Positions 1-7,200 of a stretch of DNA of 8,065 bases are shown piece by piece. This DNA is from Methylobacteriaceae bacterium (GTDB lineage: Bacteria; Pseudomonadota; Alphaproteobacteria; Rhizobiales; Beijerinckiaceae). The notes under the pieces are model-generated. The model worked only from the letters and a program-made list of their open reading frames with translations, had not been told where the DNA came from and made no database searches. Numbering within the stretch: position 1 is the stretch's first letter; each line of letters begins with the position of its first letter. The translations under genes and the position numbers were made by a program. Location of the stretch: contig JAFAPJ010000234.1 of NCBI GenBank assembly GCA_019247255.1, positions 1 through 8,065 of the forward strand. Reading direction: 5' to 3'.

Positions 1-330
1 CAGGGCTGGCTCGGGCCCGAATGGAAGCCGGACCGCTCGAAGATCGTCCTCTCGATCGACCCCGTGACCCGCTTCCTATTCGCGCAGGTCGATCCCGGTG
101 CGGCCGGCGCCTGGCGCCGCGAGCCGTTCTACGGACAGCTCCGCGCCTGGGCGGCCGCCGCGCTCCGGGAGAGCCGGCACGTCGTTGTCTTCGTGAACAA
201 GAGCGCGACCGTCGTCCTGCCGGACCGCGACGTGCCGGTCGGCATCCTGGCGCCGGGCGACCGCCTCGTCGCGCGCGAGCGCCGCACCGCGGGCGGCGTC
301 ACCCTCGATTTCGAGAAGGTCGCCGCCTGA
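1..330 (+). CDS. C-terminal part of an unrecognised protein (5' end outside window)
   Basis: Reading frame 1 is open from the first base to the TGA at 328-330, giving 109 visible residues, so the gene starts to the left of the window. I do not recognise the family. The visible part begins Q-G-W-L-G-P-E-W and is a soluble-looking mix of hydrophobic strands and charged turns, including a strand-like run VVVFVNK followed by a proline- and aspartate-rich turn and the sequence PVGILAPGDRLVARER; it ends DFEKVAA. There is no membrane segment or signal in this part. A GTG at 64 could be mistaken for a start, but the frame stays open and protein-like before it. The stop overlaps the proposed start of the next gene in a 4-base CTGA, which suggests a shared transcript and coupled translation with the phosphatase. 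Function unknown; that it is a real coding end is fairly sure from frame and context. Confidence 0.7.
   Translation, partial: QGWLGPEWKPDRSKIVLSIDPVTRFLFAQVDPGAAGAWRREPFYGQLRAWAAAALRESRHVVVFVNKSATVVLPDRDVPVGILAPGDRLVARERRTAGGVTLDFEKVAA
313..330 (+). promoter_or_regulatory. Ribosome binding site and CTGA stop/start overlap
   Basis: GAGAAGG at 313-319 is a good Shine-Dalgarno match and lies inside the end of the upstream gene. It is 7 bases before CTG (327-329), whose last two bases are the first two of the upstream TGA (328-330). This copies the common ATGA coupling arrangement with CTG in place of ATG. The site decides the phosphatase start because no canonical start codon is available there. 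Confidence 0.55.
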
Positions 331-1085
331 TCCCGCGACCCACCGCCATCCTCTTCGACAAGGACGGCACGCTCATCGACTTCAACCGGACCTGGGGACC
401 GGCGGCCTACGGCACCATGGAGGTGCTGGCGGAAGGCGACCGCGCGCTCCTCGAGCAGCTGGTGCTCGTGAGCGAATTCGACGCGGCGAGCCTCGCCTTC
501 CGGCCGTCATCGCCGCTCGTCGCGGGCTCCTCGGCGCAATGGGGCCCGCTCTGGGCGGAGGTCTTGGGCGAGGCGCCGACGCCGGCGCTCCTGACGCGCT
601 TCGACACGCTTCTCTCCGAGCGCGGCCTCCGGTCGCTCGCGCCGATCGGCGAGCCCCGCGCGGTCCTGGCGCGGCTCGCGCGCCGCGGGCTGCCTCTCGG
701 GATCGCCACGAACGACGCCGAAGCCTCGGCCCGCGCCCAGGCCGAAGCGCTCGGGATCCAGGACCTCGTCGGCTACGTGGCGGGCTACGATTCGGGGCAC
801 GGCTCGAAGCCCGATCCCGGCATGGTGACGGCCTTCGCGCGGGCGCACGGCCTGCCGGCGGGGCGGGTCGCGATGGTCGGCGATTCGACGCACGACCTCG
901 TGGCGGCGCGGGCGGCTGGCGCGATCGCGGTCGCGGTCCTCACGGGACCGCGCGGCCGGGCCGCCGAGGCCGAGATCGCCCCGCTCGCGGACGCGGTCCT
1001 CGGCTCGATCGGCGACCTCGAGGCGTGGCTCGACGGCCTCGATGCCGCAATGCCGCTCCAAACGCCGGCGATGGGACGCGCGTAG
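327..1085 (+). CDS. HAD-superfamily phosphatase, phosphoglycolate phosphatase-like (HAD subfamily IA)
   Basis: A 252-residue hydrolase expected to remove phosphate from a small phosphorylated metabolite in the cytoplasm. All four HAD motifs are present: FDKDGT at residues 10-15 with nucleophile Asp11 and acid/base Asp13; IATND at 126-130 with Thr128; GSKPDP at 159-164 with Lys161; VGDSTHD at 184-190 with Asp186 and Asp190. The helical cap lies between motifs I and II, as in the Gph-like IA subfamily. Motif I must sit near the N-terminus, yet the frame has no ATG, GTG or TTG between the far-upstream ATG at 21 and motif I. The start chosen is CTG at 327, which overlaps the previous gene's TGA and follows a Shine-Dalgarno-like GAGAAGG (313-319) by 7 bases. 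ATC at 330 is a poorer alternative. The exact substrate cannot be told; phosphoglycolate phosphatase is a family-level guess. Family is near certain, the start less so. Confidence 0.88.
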   Translation: MIPRPTAILFDKDGTLIDFNRTWGPAAYGTMEVLAEGDRALLEQLVLVSEFDAASLAFRPSSPLVAGSSAQWGPLWAEVLGEAPTPALLTRFDTLLSERGLRSLAPIGEPRAVLARLARRGLPLGIATNDAEASARAQAEALGIQDLVGYVAGYDSGHGSKPDPGMVTAFARAHGLPAGRVAMVGDSTHDLVAARAAGAIAVAVLTGPRGRAAEAEIAPLADAVLGSIGDLEAWLDGLDAAMPLQTPAMGRA

Positions 1086-1134
1086 ACAGATGGAGCCGGG
1101 CGCTCGCGGCGGCCCGCTCCTTCCGGAGAGCCCC

Positions 1135-2046
1135 ATGACCTCCCTTGCCCTGTGGCGCGACCGCCGCGGCCGAACCTCGTGGCTCCGGATCGCGGCGCTC
1201 GCGCTCCTCGCCTGGCCGGCGGCGCTCGCGGCCGGCACCGCCGCGAGCGTCGGCCTCGGGCCGCGTCCCTGGAACGATCTCATCCACCGGACCGGCTGGT
1301 GGGCGCTCGTCTTCCTGCTCCTCTCGCTCGCGATCACGCCGCTGCGCCGTGCCGGCCATTGGGCGAAGCTCATCGACGTGCGTCGCATGATCGGGGTCGG
1401 CGCCTTCGCCTACGGGGCCGCCCATCTCGCCCTCTACGTGGTCGACGAGAAGCTCGACCTCGTGAAGGTCGCCTCCGAGATCGTCTCGCGCCTCTACCTG
1501 ACGATCGGGTTCGTGGCGCTCCTCGGCGTGACGGCGCTCGCGATCACCTCGAACGACGCGATGGTGAAGCGCCTCGGCGGCCTGCGCTGGCGCCAGCTTC
1601 ACCAGGTCACCTACGCGCTCGGGGTCCTGGCGCTCGTCCACTTCTTCCAGCAAACGAAGGCCGACGTCAGCGTGCCGACCCTCTATGCGGGGCTGTTCGT
1701 GTGGCTGATCGGCTACCGGATTGTCGCGCGCCTGAACGGGGAAGGTGAGCTCGGCACGGGCGCTCTCGCGCTCCTCGCGATCGTGTCGGGCGCCCTGACC
1801 CTCGTCGGCGAGGCGATCGGCATCGGGCTCGCCTTCGGGGTGCCGCCCCTCATGATCCTGGCCGCCGCCTTCGACCCCGATCTCGGCATTCGGCCCGGCT
1901 GGTACGTCCTGGCGGCCGGCCTCGCCGTCACGCTCTTGAACGTCGTGCGCGGCTGGATGACGCGTCGCCGCGCCGACCGGACGCCGGCCTGGGGCGGCGC
2001 CGCCAGACCAATGTCGCCATTGGCGAAGGGGACCCTCCTTCCGTAA
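1135..2046 (+). CDS. msrQ: MsrQ/YedZ-family haem-binding membrane protein with C-terminal extension
   Basis: A 303-residue inner-membrane protein of the ferric-reductase-like transmembrane family. The MsrQ family passes electrons through haem b to the periplasmic methionine sulfoxide reductase MsrP, which repairs oxidised proteins. The core contains the membrane segment WWALVFLLLSLAITPLRR (residues 55-72), the RRMIG motif (83-87) and candidate haem ligands His97 (AAHLALY), His156 (LHQVTY) and His169 (LVHFF). The 13-residue gap between the last two equals that of the E. coli ligands 151 and 164, and the HFF..TKADV segment is typical. The family is usually about 200 residues; here roughly residues 208-275 add about two or three hydrophobic segments before a basic tail. 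The ATG is chosen for the GGAGAG at 1125-1130 and because the frame upstream overlaps the phosphatase. No msrP lies in the window, so the partner is elsewhere or different, and the symbol is a family assignment. Confidence 0.85.
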   Translation: MTSLALWRDRRGRTSWLRIAALALLAWPAALAAGTAASVGLGPRPWNDLIHRTGWWALVFLLLSLAITPLRRAGHWAKLIDVRRMIGVGAFAYGAAHLALYVVDEKLDLVKVASEIVSRLYLTIGFVALLGVTALAITSNDAMVKRLGGLRWRQLHQVTYALGVLALVHFFQQTKADVSVPTLYAGLFVWLIGYRIVARLNGEGELGTGALALLAIVSGALTLVGEAIGIGLAFGVPPLMILAAAFDPDLGIRPGWYVLAAGLAVTLLNVVRGWMTRRRADRTPAWGGAARPMSPLAKGTLLP

Positions 2047-2049
2047 GCT
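2008..2049 (+). promoter_or_regulatory. Candidate promoter with overlapping palindrome before the acyl-CoA ligase
   Basis: CCAATG (2008-2013) and CATTGG (2018-2023) form a perfect 6-base inverted repeat around TCGC, AT-richer than its surroundings and inside the last codons of msrQ. Its right arm overlaps TTGGCG (2020-2025), a 4-of-6 match to a -35 box. TAAGCT (2044-2049), a weak -10, follows at 18 bases. Transcription would start near 2056, about 40 bases before the ligase ATG. The palindrome could be an operator for a fatty-acid-responsive repressor; that is inference, and short palindromes also arise by chance. Confidence 0.3.
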
Positions 2050-2095
2050 GGCCGGCAACGAGCCCGAAGCGCCGTTGTCCAGGGGGGAGAAGCCG

Positions 2096-3724
<1,629 letters not shown>

Positions 3725-3761
3725 GGGACGTCGCGAGGGCGATTCGACCGGGGGAGGGTGG

Positions 3762-4673
3762 TCAGGCGCGTCGGTACTCGCCGTCGAGCCTCGGATCGCC
3801 CTCGGTCCGGGCGAGGTCGCGAGCCACCATGTCCTCGAGATGCGCGAAGACCGAGAGGGCGGCGGCGGGGCGCAGCCGCGGGTTCAGCCCCGCATAGATC
3901 GCCTCGACGATCGCCGGGATCGTCCGGTCGCCCGCCGCGAGACGCGCCAGGATCGAGGCCTCCCGCTGCCGGCGGTGGGTCATGATCCCGCGCACGAAGC
4001 GCCCCGGGTCGCGCACCGGCCCGCCATGGCCCGGCCAGTACACGGACTCGCTGCGTCCGCGCAGCTTGTCGAGCGAGGCCATGTAGTCGGTCATCGACCC
4101 GTCGGGAGGCGCCACGATCGTGGTGGACCAGGCCATCACGTGGTCGCCGGAGAACAGCGCGTCCTCCTCCTTGAGCGCGAACGCGAGGTGGTTCGCGCAA
4201 TGGCCGGGCGTTGCGAGCGCGGTCAGCGTCCAGCCGGGGCCGGCGACCGTGTCGCCGTCCGCGAGCTCGCGGTCAGGGCGGTGGGCGAGGTCGCCAGATC
4301 CCTCCATGGTATCCGTCTCGCCCGCTCCGAGCTCGCGGGCGCGACGGTGGGGGCCGCAGCCGATGATCGGCGCCCCCGTCCGGTCCTGGAGGGCGCGGGC
4401 GCCCGGCGAATGGTCGCGATGCGTGTGGGTGACGAGGATCGCGGCGACGCGCTCGTGGCCGATCGCTTCGAGGAGCGCGTCCTGGTGCGCCGGCAGGTCC
4501 GGACCGGGATCGACCACGGCGACCTCGCCCCGGCCCACGATGTAGGAGCAGGTCCCCGTGAAGGTGAACGGTCCTGGATTGGCGGCCACGATCCGGCGCA
4601 CGAGCGGGCTCACCGGGACGGGGATCTCGGGCGATGCGTCGAAGGTCACGTCGAAGCTGAGCTCGCCGCTCAT
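3762..4673 (-). CDS. Metallo-beta-lactamase-fold hydrolase, LACTB2-like
   Basis: A 303-residue hydrolase with the metal-binding motif THTHRDH at residues 82-88 (His83, His85, Asp87, His88), further ligands His158 in TPGHC, Asp177 in SGDH and His216 in WPGHG. This is a complete two-metal site. Residues from about 230 to 285 form a helical, winged-helix-like C-terminal region, as in the LACTB2 group, which includes the human mitochondrial endoribonuclease LACTB2 and many uncharacterised bacterial proteins often labelled hydroxyacylglutathione hydrolase. The true substrate is unknown; RNA or a thioester are both possible. The ATG at 4673 matches the expected N-terminus; a GTG at 4739 would add 22 residues across the bioY promoter and is not favoured. 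The ribosome site is weak, a GGGG about 11 bases upstream. The gene converges with the acyl-CoA ligase, with a 37-base gap lacking a clear terminator, and diverges from bioY. Confidence 0.9.
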   Translation of the reverse strand: MSGELSFDVTFDASPEIPVPVSPLVRRIVAANPGPFTFTGTCSYIVGRGEVAVVDPGPDLPAHQDALLEAIGHERVAAILVTHTHRDHSPGARALQDRTGAPIIGCGPHRRARELGAGETDTMEGSGDLAHRPDRELADGDTVAGPGWTLTALATPGHCANHLAFALKEEDALFSGDHVMAWSTTIVAPPDGSMTDYMASLDKLRGRSESVYWPGHGGPVRDPGRFVRGIMTHRRQREASILARLAAGDRTIPAIVEAIYAGLNPRLRPAAALSVFAHLEDMVARDLARTEGDPRLDGEYRRA

Positions 4674-4688
4674 GGGCAGAGAACCCCG

Positions 4689-4717
4689 TTGAGGGCGCCG
4701 GAAGCCCTGCCTATAGA
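4689..4717 (+). promoter_or_regulatory. Predicted sigma70-type promoter of bioY
   Basis: TTGAGG (4689-4694) and TATAGA (4712-4717) each match the sigma70 consensus at four of six positions and are separated by the ideal 17 bases. The start of transcription would be near 4724, leaving a leader of about 37 bases before the bioY ATG. It lies in the 87-base gap between divergent genes, and TATAGA falls in one of the few AT-rich spots of that gap. Prediction only. Confidence 0.5.
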
Positions 4718-4720
4718 GGA
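4711..4720. promoter_or_regulatory. Possible BioR operator overlapping the bioY -10 box
   Basis: CTATAGAGGA matches 7 of 10 positions of the alphaproteobacterial BioR box as I recall it (TTATAGATAA). The left half and core match; the right half is poor. It sits on the predicted -10 box of a biotin transporter gene, where a repressor would be effective. BioR, a GntR-family repressor, is known to control biotin genes in many alphaproteobacteria. A plausible but weak site. Confidence 0.3.
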
Positions 4721-4760
4721 GCCGGTCGAGCGCCGCCACGGTCGGGCGGGGGAGGGTCAG

Positions 4761-5402
4761 ATGGCGAATACGAGCGTGGTGGGCGAGCTCAGGCCGGGCG
4801 CGCTCGCGGACATGATCTGGCCGACGAGCCGCGGCCGCACGGGCGCGCTTCGCAACGCGATCCTGGTCTTCGCCGGCGCCTGCCTCCTCACGCTCTCGGC
4901 CAAGATCGCCGTGCCGGGGCCCGTCCCGATGACGCTGCAGACGCTCGCCGTGATGATCCTCGGCGCGTCGCTCGGCCTGCGGCTCGGGCTCGGCTCGGTC
5001 GCGCTCTACCTCGCGGAAGGCGCGCTCGGCCTCCCGATCTTCACGAACACGCCGCCCGCGCTCGCGGGCCTGCCGTACTTCCTCGGCCCGACCGGCGGCT
5101 TCCTCCTCGGTTTCCTGGCCTCGGCGGCGGTGATCGGCTGGGCCGCCGATCGCGGCTACGCGGCGAGCCCGCTGCGCTTCGCGGGCGCGCTCGCGCTCGG
5201 GAACGGCCTTCTCCTCGCGCTCGGCTGCCTCTGGCTCGCGCTCGGCGCGACGGTCGGCAAGGCGACCGGGCTCGGCCTCGCCCGCGCCTTCGAGATCGGC
5301 GTGCGGCCCTTCCTCCTCGGGGAGGCGATCAAGCTCGCGCTGGCGGCTCTCGCCTTGCCGCTCATCTCGGACGCGCTCGGCCGCGCGCTCCGCCGGCCCT
5401 GA
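4761..5402 (+). CDS. bioY: Biotin transporter BioY (S component)
   Basis: A 213-residue integral membrane protein that binds and imports biotin. Family signs are the VPGPVPMTLQTLAV segment (51-64), YLAEGALGLPIFT (83-95), GPTGGFLLGF (109-118) and the late lysine in GEAIKLALA (187-195, Lys191). The protein is almost wholly hydrophobic with about six membrane segments; its first 30 or so residues are a hydrophilic cytoplasmic tail. The ATG is chosen for GGGGGAGGG (4748-4756), 4 bases upstream. BioY acts as the substrate-binding part of an ECF transporter with BioM and BioN, but solitary BioY proteins that transport alone are known. No bioM or bioN lies in the window, so this one is solitary or shares modules encoded elsewhere. 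The frame stays open leftward through the metallo-hydrolase antisense, which has no meaning. Family assignment is firm. Confidence 0.94.
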   Translation: MANTSVVGELRPGALADMIWPTSRGRTGALRNAILVFAGACLLTLSAKIAVPGPVPMTLQTLAVMILGASLGLRLGLGSVALYLAEGALGLPIFTNTPPALAGLPYFLGPTGGFLLGFLASAAVIGWAADRGYAASPLRFAGALALGNGLLLALGCLWLALGATVGKATGLGLARAFEIGVRPFLLGEAIKLALAALALPLISDALGRALRRP

Positions 5403-5417
5403 TCAGCGCCGGAGCGC
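5385..5417. terminator. Hairpin spanning the abutting stops of bioY and the DUF2939 gene
   Basis: GCGCTCCG (5385-5392) pairs perfectly with CGGAGCGC (5410-5417). The 17-base interior is centred on TGATCA (5400-5405), made of the bioY TGA and the complement of the opposing TGA, and can pair further with one mismatch near its centre. No T-run follows on either strand, so it is not a classical intrinsic terminator, but it is the only structure that could separate the two convergent genes. It lies almost entirely in coding sequence. Confidence 0.35.
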
Positions 5418-5990
5418 CTTGAAGCGCCCGATCCGCTCGACGAGCTGACGCTTCAGCTCGTCCGGCAGGTCGATGGACACGAGTCGCCAGGAGAGGCGGC
5501 TCAGCCGGAACTGCAGACGGGCCTGCTGCGCGGACGCCCGCTCCGGCGGCAGCGCGAAATAGACGTTGCGGAAGCCCCGCCAGCGCGAGCTGCCGAGGAA
5601 CGCGAGGGCGCCCCGGACGTCGGGCGCTCCGCCGCCGAGGCCGGTCCTGGCGCCGACGCCGACCTCCGCGTCCCGCGCGAGCTGCAGGACGCCGCGCGCC
5701 GAGCCGAGGGTGCCGAGCGCGGGATCGGCCGTCACGACGAGCGCGCCGGCCGCCGCCTGCAGCTCCCCGGAGCCGAGCGCCCGGTCCAGATCCGACGCCT
5801 CGAGCCCCGCCGCCACGAGCTGCTTGGCGATCGACAGGCGGATCGCATGAAAGTTCGTCCGCGCGGCGATCTCCTCGACGTCCCCGGCCCGGACGGCCTG
5901 CGCGAACCGGTAGGCCGCGAGGTAGGGCGAGCCGAGATAGGCGGTCCAGGCGAGAACGAGCGCGAGCGCGGCTCCGACGATCCAGCGCAT
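5403..5990 (-). CDS. DUF2939 family membrane-anchored protein
   Basis: A 195-residue protein that starts with a single hydrophobic segment (about residues 3-20, IVGAALALVLAWTAYLG), either a signal anchor or an uncleaved signal, followed by the family hallmark SPYLAAYRFAQAVRAGD (21-37). The short alpha/beta region that follows is predicted to sit on the periplasmic side. The length and the SPY..Y..AV..GD pattern fit DUF2939, whose function is unknown. The second half is rich in Arg and ends RIGRFKALRR. The ATG is supported by GAAGG (complement of 5996-6000), 5 bases upstream. Its stop is immediately next to that of bioY with no base between, so the genes converge without an intergenic region. 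It diverges from the DUF1275 gene. No catalytic motif is visible. It is most likely a single-gene unit. Confidence 0.8.
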   Translation of the reverse strand: MRWIVGAALALVLAWTAYLGSPYLAAYRFAQAVRAGDVEEIAARTNFHAIRLSIAKQLVAAGLEASDLDRALGSGELQAAAGALVVTADPALGTLGSARGVLQLARDAEVGVGARTGLGGGAPDVRGALAFLGSSRWRGFRNVYFALPPERASAQQARLQFRLSRLSWRLVSIDLPDELKRQLVERIGRFKALRR

Positions 5991-6127
5991 GGGCCCCTTC
6001 GCGCGTGCAAGCCTCCCGCGAGGTCGCCGCCACGCCCCCGCGCCTCACGAAGCCGTGTAGCCCGCGCTTGCCGGGCCCTCAACCTCGTGCGAGAGCCGGC
6101 GCTCCGCACCCGCCGCCGCACCCCTCC
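5991..6127. other. Divergent intergenic region without a clear promoter
   Basis: The 137 bases between the DUF2939 and DUF1275 starts should carry promoters for both genes. I see the ribosome site of the leftward gene at its left end and a small hairpin-capable GCCCG/CGGGC pair near 6060-6076, but no convincing -35/-10 pair in either direction and no Shine-Dalgarno site before the rightward ATG. Confidence 0.5.
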
Positions 6128-6778
6128 ATGGATCGCTTCCGATTTGCCCTGGGCCTCGCCCTTACGGCCGCGGCCGGGGCCATCGACGCGGTCAGCTTTA
6201 CCCGCTTCGGCGCGGTCTACGCCTCCTTCATGAGCGGCAACACGGTTCAGCTCGGCCTCCACGGCGCCGAGCGCGACTGGGGGCTCCTCGGGACATTCGC
6301 GCTCCTCGTCGCCCTGTTCATGCTGGGGGCGCTCCTTGGCGGCCTCGTCATGGCGGCGGCCGGCCGCGCGGCCCCGGCTCTGATCCTCGTCGCGAACAGC
6401 CTTCTTCTCTGGGCGGCGGTCTGGATCGACGTGACCCTCCATGTCGGCCTCGCCTCGACCGCCCCGCTCGCGCTCGCCATGGGGGCGCAGAACCAGCTCG
6501 TCGTCCTGGTCCAGGGCGCCAATCCCGGCACCACCTTCGTGACCGGCACGGCCTTTCGGTTCGGCGACGCGCTCGCGCAGGCGCTCTTGCGGCGCGATCC
6601 CAACCGGGCGTGGCGGTTCCATTTCGCCGTGTGGCTCGCCTTCGGCGCGGGCGCCACGGCCGGCGCCGTCGCCTCGCTCGAACTCGGCGAGAGAGCGCTC
6701 GCGCCCATCGCGCTGCTCATGTCCGCGCTCGCCGCGACGGCGCTGCTGCGCGCGCTCCCGTCCTCCCGCCCGGCCTGA
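6128..6778 (+). CDS. DUF1275 (YoaK-like) membrane protein
   Basis: A 216-residue polytopic membrane protein of the DUF1275 family, found widely in bacteria and of unproven function. The hallmark N-terminal pattern GAIDAVSFTRFG followed by FMSGNTVQLGLHG is present at about residues 18-46; the middle GAQNQ motif and the TTFVTGTAFRFGDAL segment also match the family. About six hydrophobic segments can be counted, and the length is as expected. The ATG at 6128 places the hallmark where the family has it, but the 20 bases before it are C-rich with no Shine-Dalgarno site. A TTG near 6068 or GTG at 6005 would add a Pro- and Arg-rich leader not expected in this family. It diverges from the DUF2939 gene and is followed by a small hairpin. 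Nothing here points to its substrate. Confidence 0.85.
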   Translation: MDRFRFALGLALTAAAGAIDAVSFTRFGAVYASFMSGNTVQLGLHGAERDWGLLGTFALLVALFMLGALLGGLVMAAAGRAAPALILVANSLLLWAAVWIDVTLHVGLASTAPLALAMGAQNQLVVLVQGANPGTTFVTGTAFRFGDALAQALLRRDPNRAWRFHFAVWLAFGAGATAGAVASLELGERALAPIALLMSALAATALLRALPSSRPA

Positions 6779-6799
6779 CGCGGGAACAGCGCTCCCGTG
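6779..6799 (+). terminator. Small hairpin just after the DUF1275 stop
   Basis: CGCGGGA (6779-6785) pairs with TCCCGTG (6793-6799) using one G-T pair around a 7-base loop. It begins at the first base after the stop codon and is followed by a C-rich run with only a short TT, so it is a weak or Rho-assisted terminator at best. The rest of the gap to the next gene (6800-6876) has only a short GACGC/GCGTC repeat at 6818-6828. Confidence 0.3.
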
Positions 6800-6876
6800 C
6801 CCCCGTTCCTCTCGTGAGACGCCGCGTCGTCGCTGGCGCGGGACAGCAACCTGGAGAGAATCGAGGAGACGTTCAC

Positions 6877-7143
6877 ATGAGGCGAGCGCTCTTGAGCATC
6901 GCGATCACTGGGCTGAGCGTGCTGCCGGCCTTCGCGCAGGCCGTCGTGATCGAAGCTGAGCCCGGCATTGCGGCCCCGCCGCCCGGCTATTACGTCGAGC
7001 GCCCGGCGACGACCGGGTCGATCGTGGTGGTGCCGGATCGCCCCCTCGCGGACGAGAGCCAGGCGGACCTCAACGCCGAGCAGTTGGCGAAGCCCGTGCC
7101 GAACTATGGCCAGAACGCGAACGGCTATCTCGGGCAGCGATGA
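6877..7143 (+). CDS. Small exported protein of unknown function
   Basis: An 88-residue protein with a clear Sec signal peptide: Met-Arg-Arg, a hydrophobic core ALLSIAITGLSVLP and a cleavage site after AFA (residue 20) or AQA (22). The mature part of about 66 residues has an APPPGYYVERP segment (33-43), the strand-like SIVVVPDRP (48-56), then a polar tail with ADLNAEQL and ending in NANGYLGQR. It has no cysteine, so it carries no disulfide and is not a lipoprotein. I do not recognise a named family; small periplasmic proteins of this style are common in the Hyphomicrobiales. The start is firm: GAGGAG (6863-6868) lies 8 bases before the ATG, and the signal begins there. It precedes another exported small protein by 57 bases containing a strong hairpin. 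The two share a PP..G..Y.. and DRP flavour but no real alignment. Confidence 0.78.
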   Translation: MRRALLSIAITGLSVLPAFAQAVVIEAEPGIAAPPPGYYVERPATTGSIVVVPDRPLADESQADLNAEQLAKPVPNYGQNANGYLGQR

Positions 7144-7154
7144 TGGTCTAGGAA

Positions 7155-7194
7155 CCGGGAGCGTCCGGCCGAGCTTCGGTCCGGGCGCTCTCGG
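7155..7194 (+). terminator. Strong hairpin between two small exported-protein genes
   Basis: Bases 7155-7168 pair with 7181-7194 over 14 positions, two of them G-T. The loop forms a further 4-base stem, CCGA (7169-7172) with TCGG (7176-7179), around GCT; only the T at 7180 is unpaired. No T-run follows. The stem ends 6 bases before the next ATG and takes in the first two G of its Shine-Dalgarno-like GGGAAAG (7193-7199). It may act as an mRNA 3'-end stabiliser, a terminator or a translation damper. Confidence 0.55.
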
Positions 7195-7200
7195 GAAAGC

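Noticed and set aside
21..326. N-terminal extension of the phosphatase from ATG 21
   Set aside because: The extra 100 residues are Arg/Pro/Gly-rich out-of-frame reading of the upstream gene and do not resemble any HAD cap or fusion domain.
64..330. Separate small gene starting at GTG 64
   Set aside because: The same frame is open and protein-like back to base 1, so this is the end of a longer gene.
3725..3761. Possible terminator between the convergent ligase and metallo-hydrolase genes
   Set aside because: Only a 4-base GACC/GGTC pairing is visible and no T-run, too weak to call.
3840..4760. Upstream extension of the bioY frame to a 520-residue protein
   Set aside because: The added part is antisense to the metallo-hydrolase and Arg-rich, and bioY has a strong ribosome site and the expected N-terminus at 4761.
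6818..6828. GACGC-C-GCGTC inverted repeat before the first exported-protein gene
   Set aside because: A 5-base palindrome of this composition is expected by chance in such GC-rich DNA, and it is not placed on a recognisable promoter.
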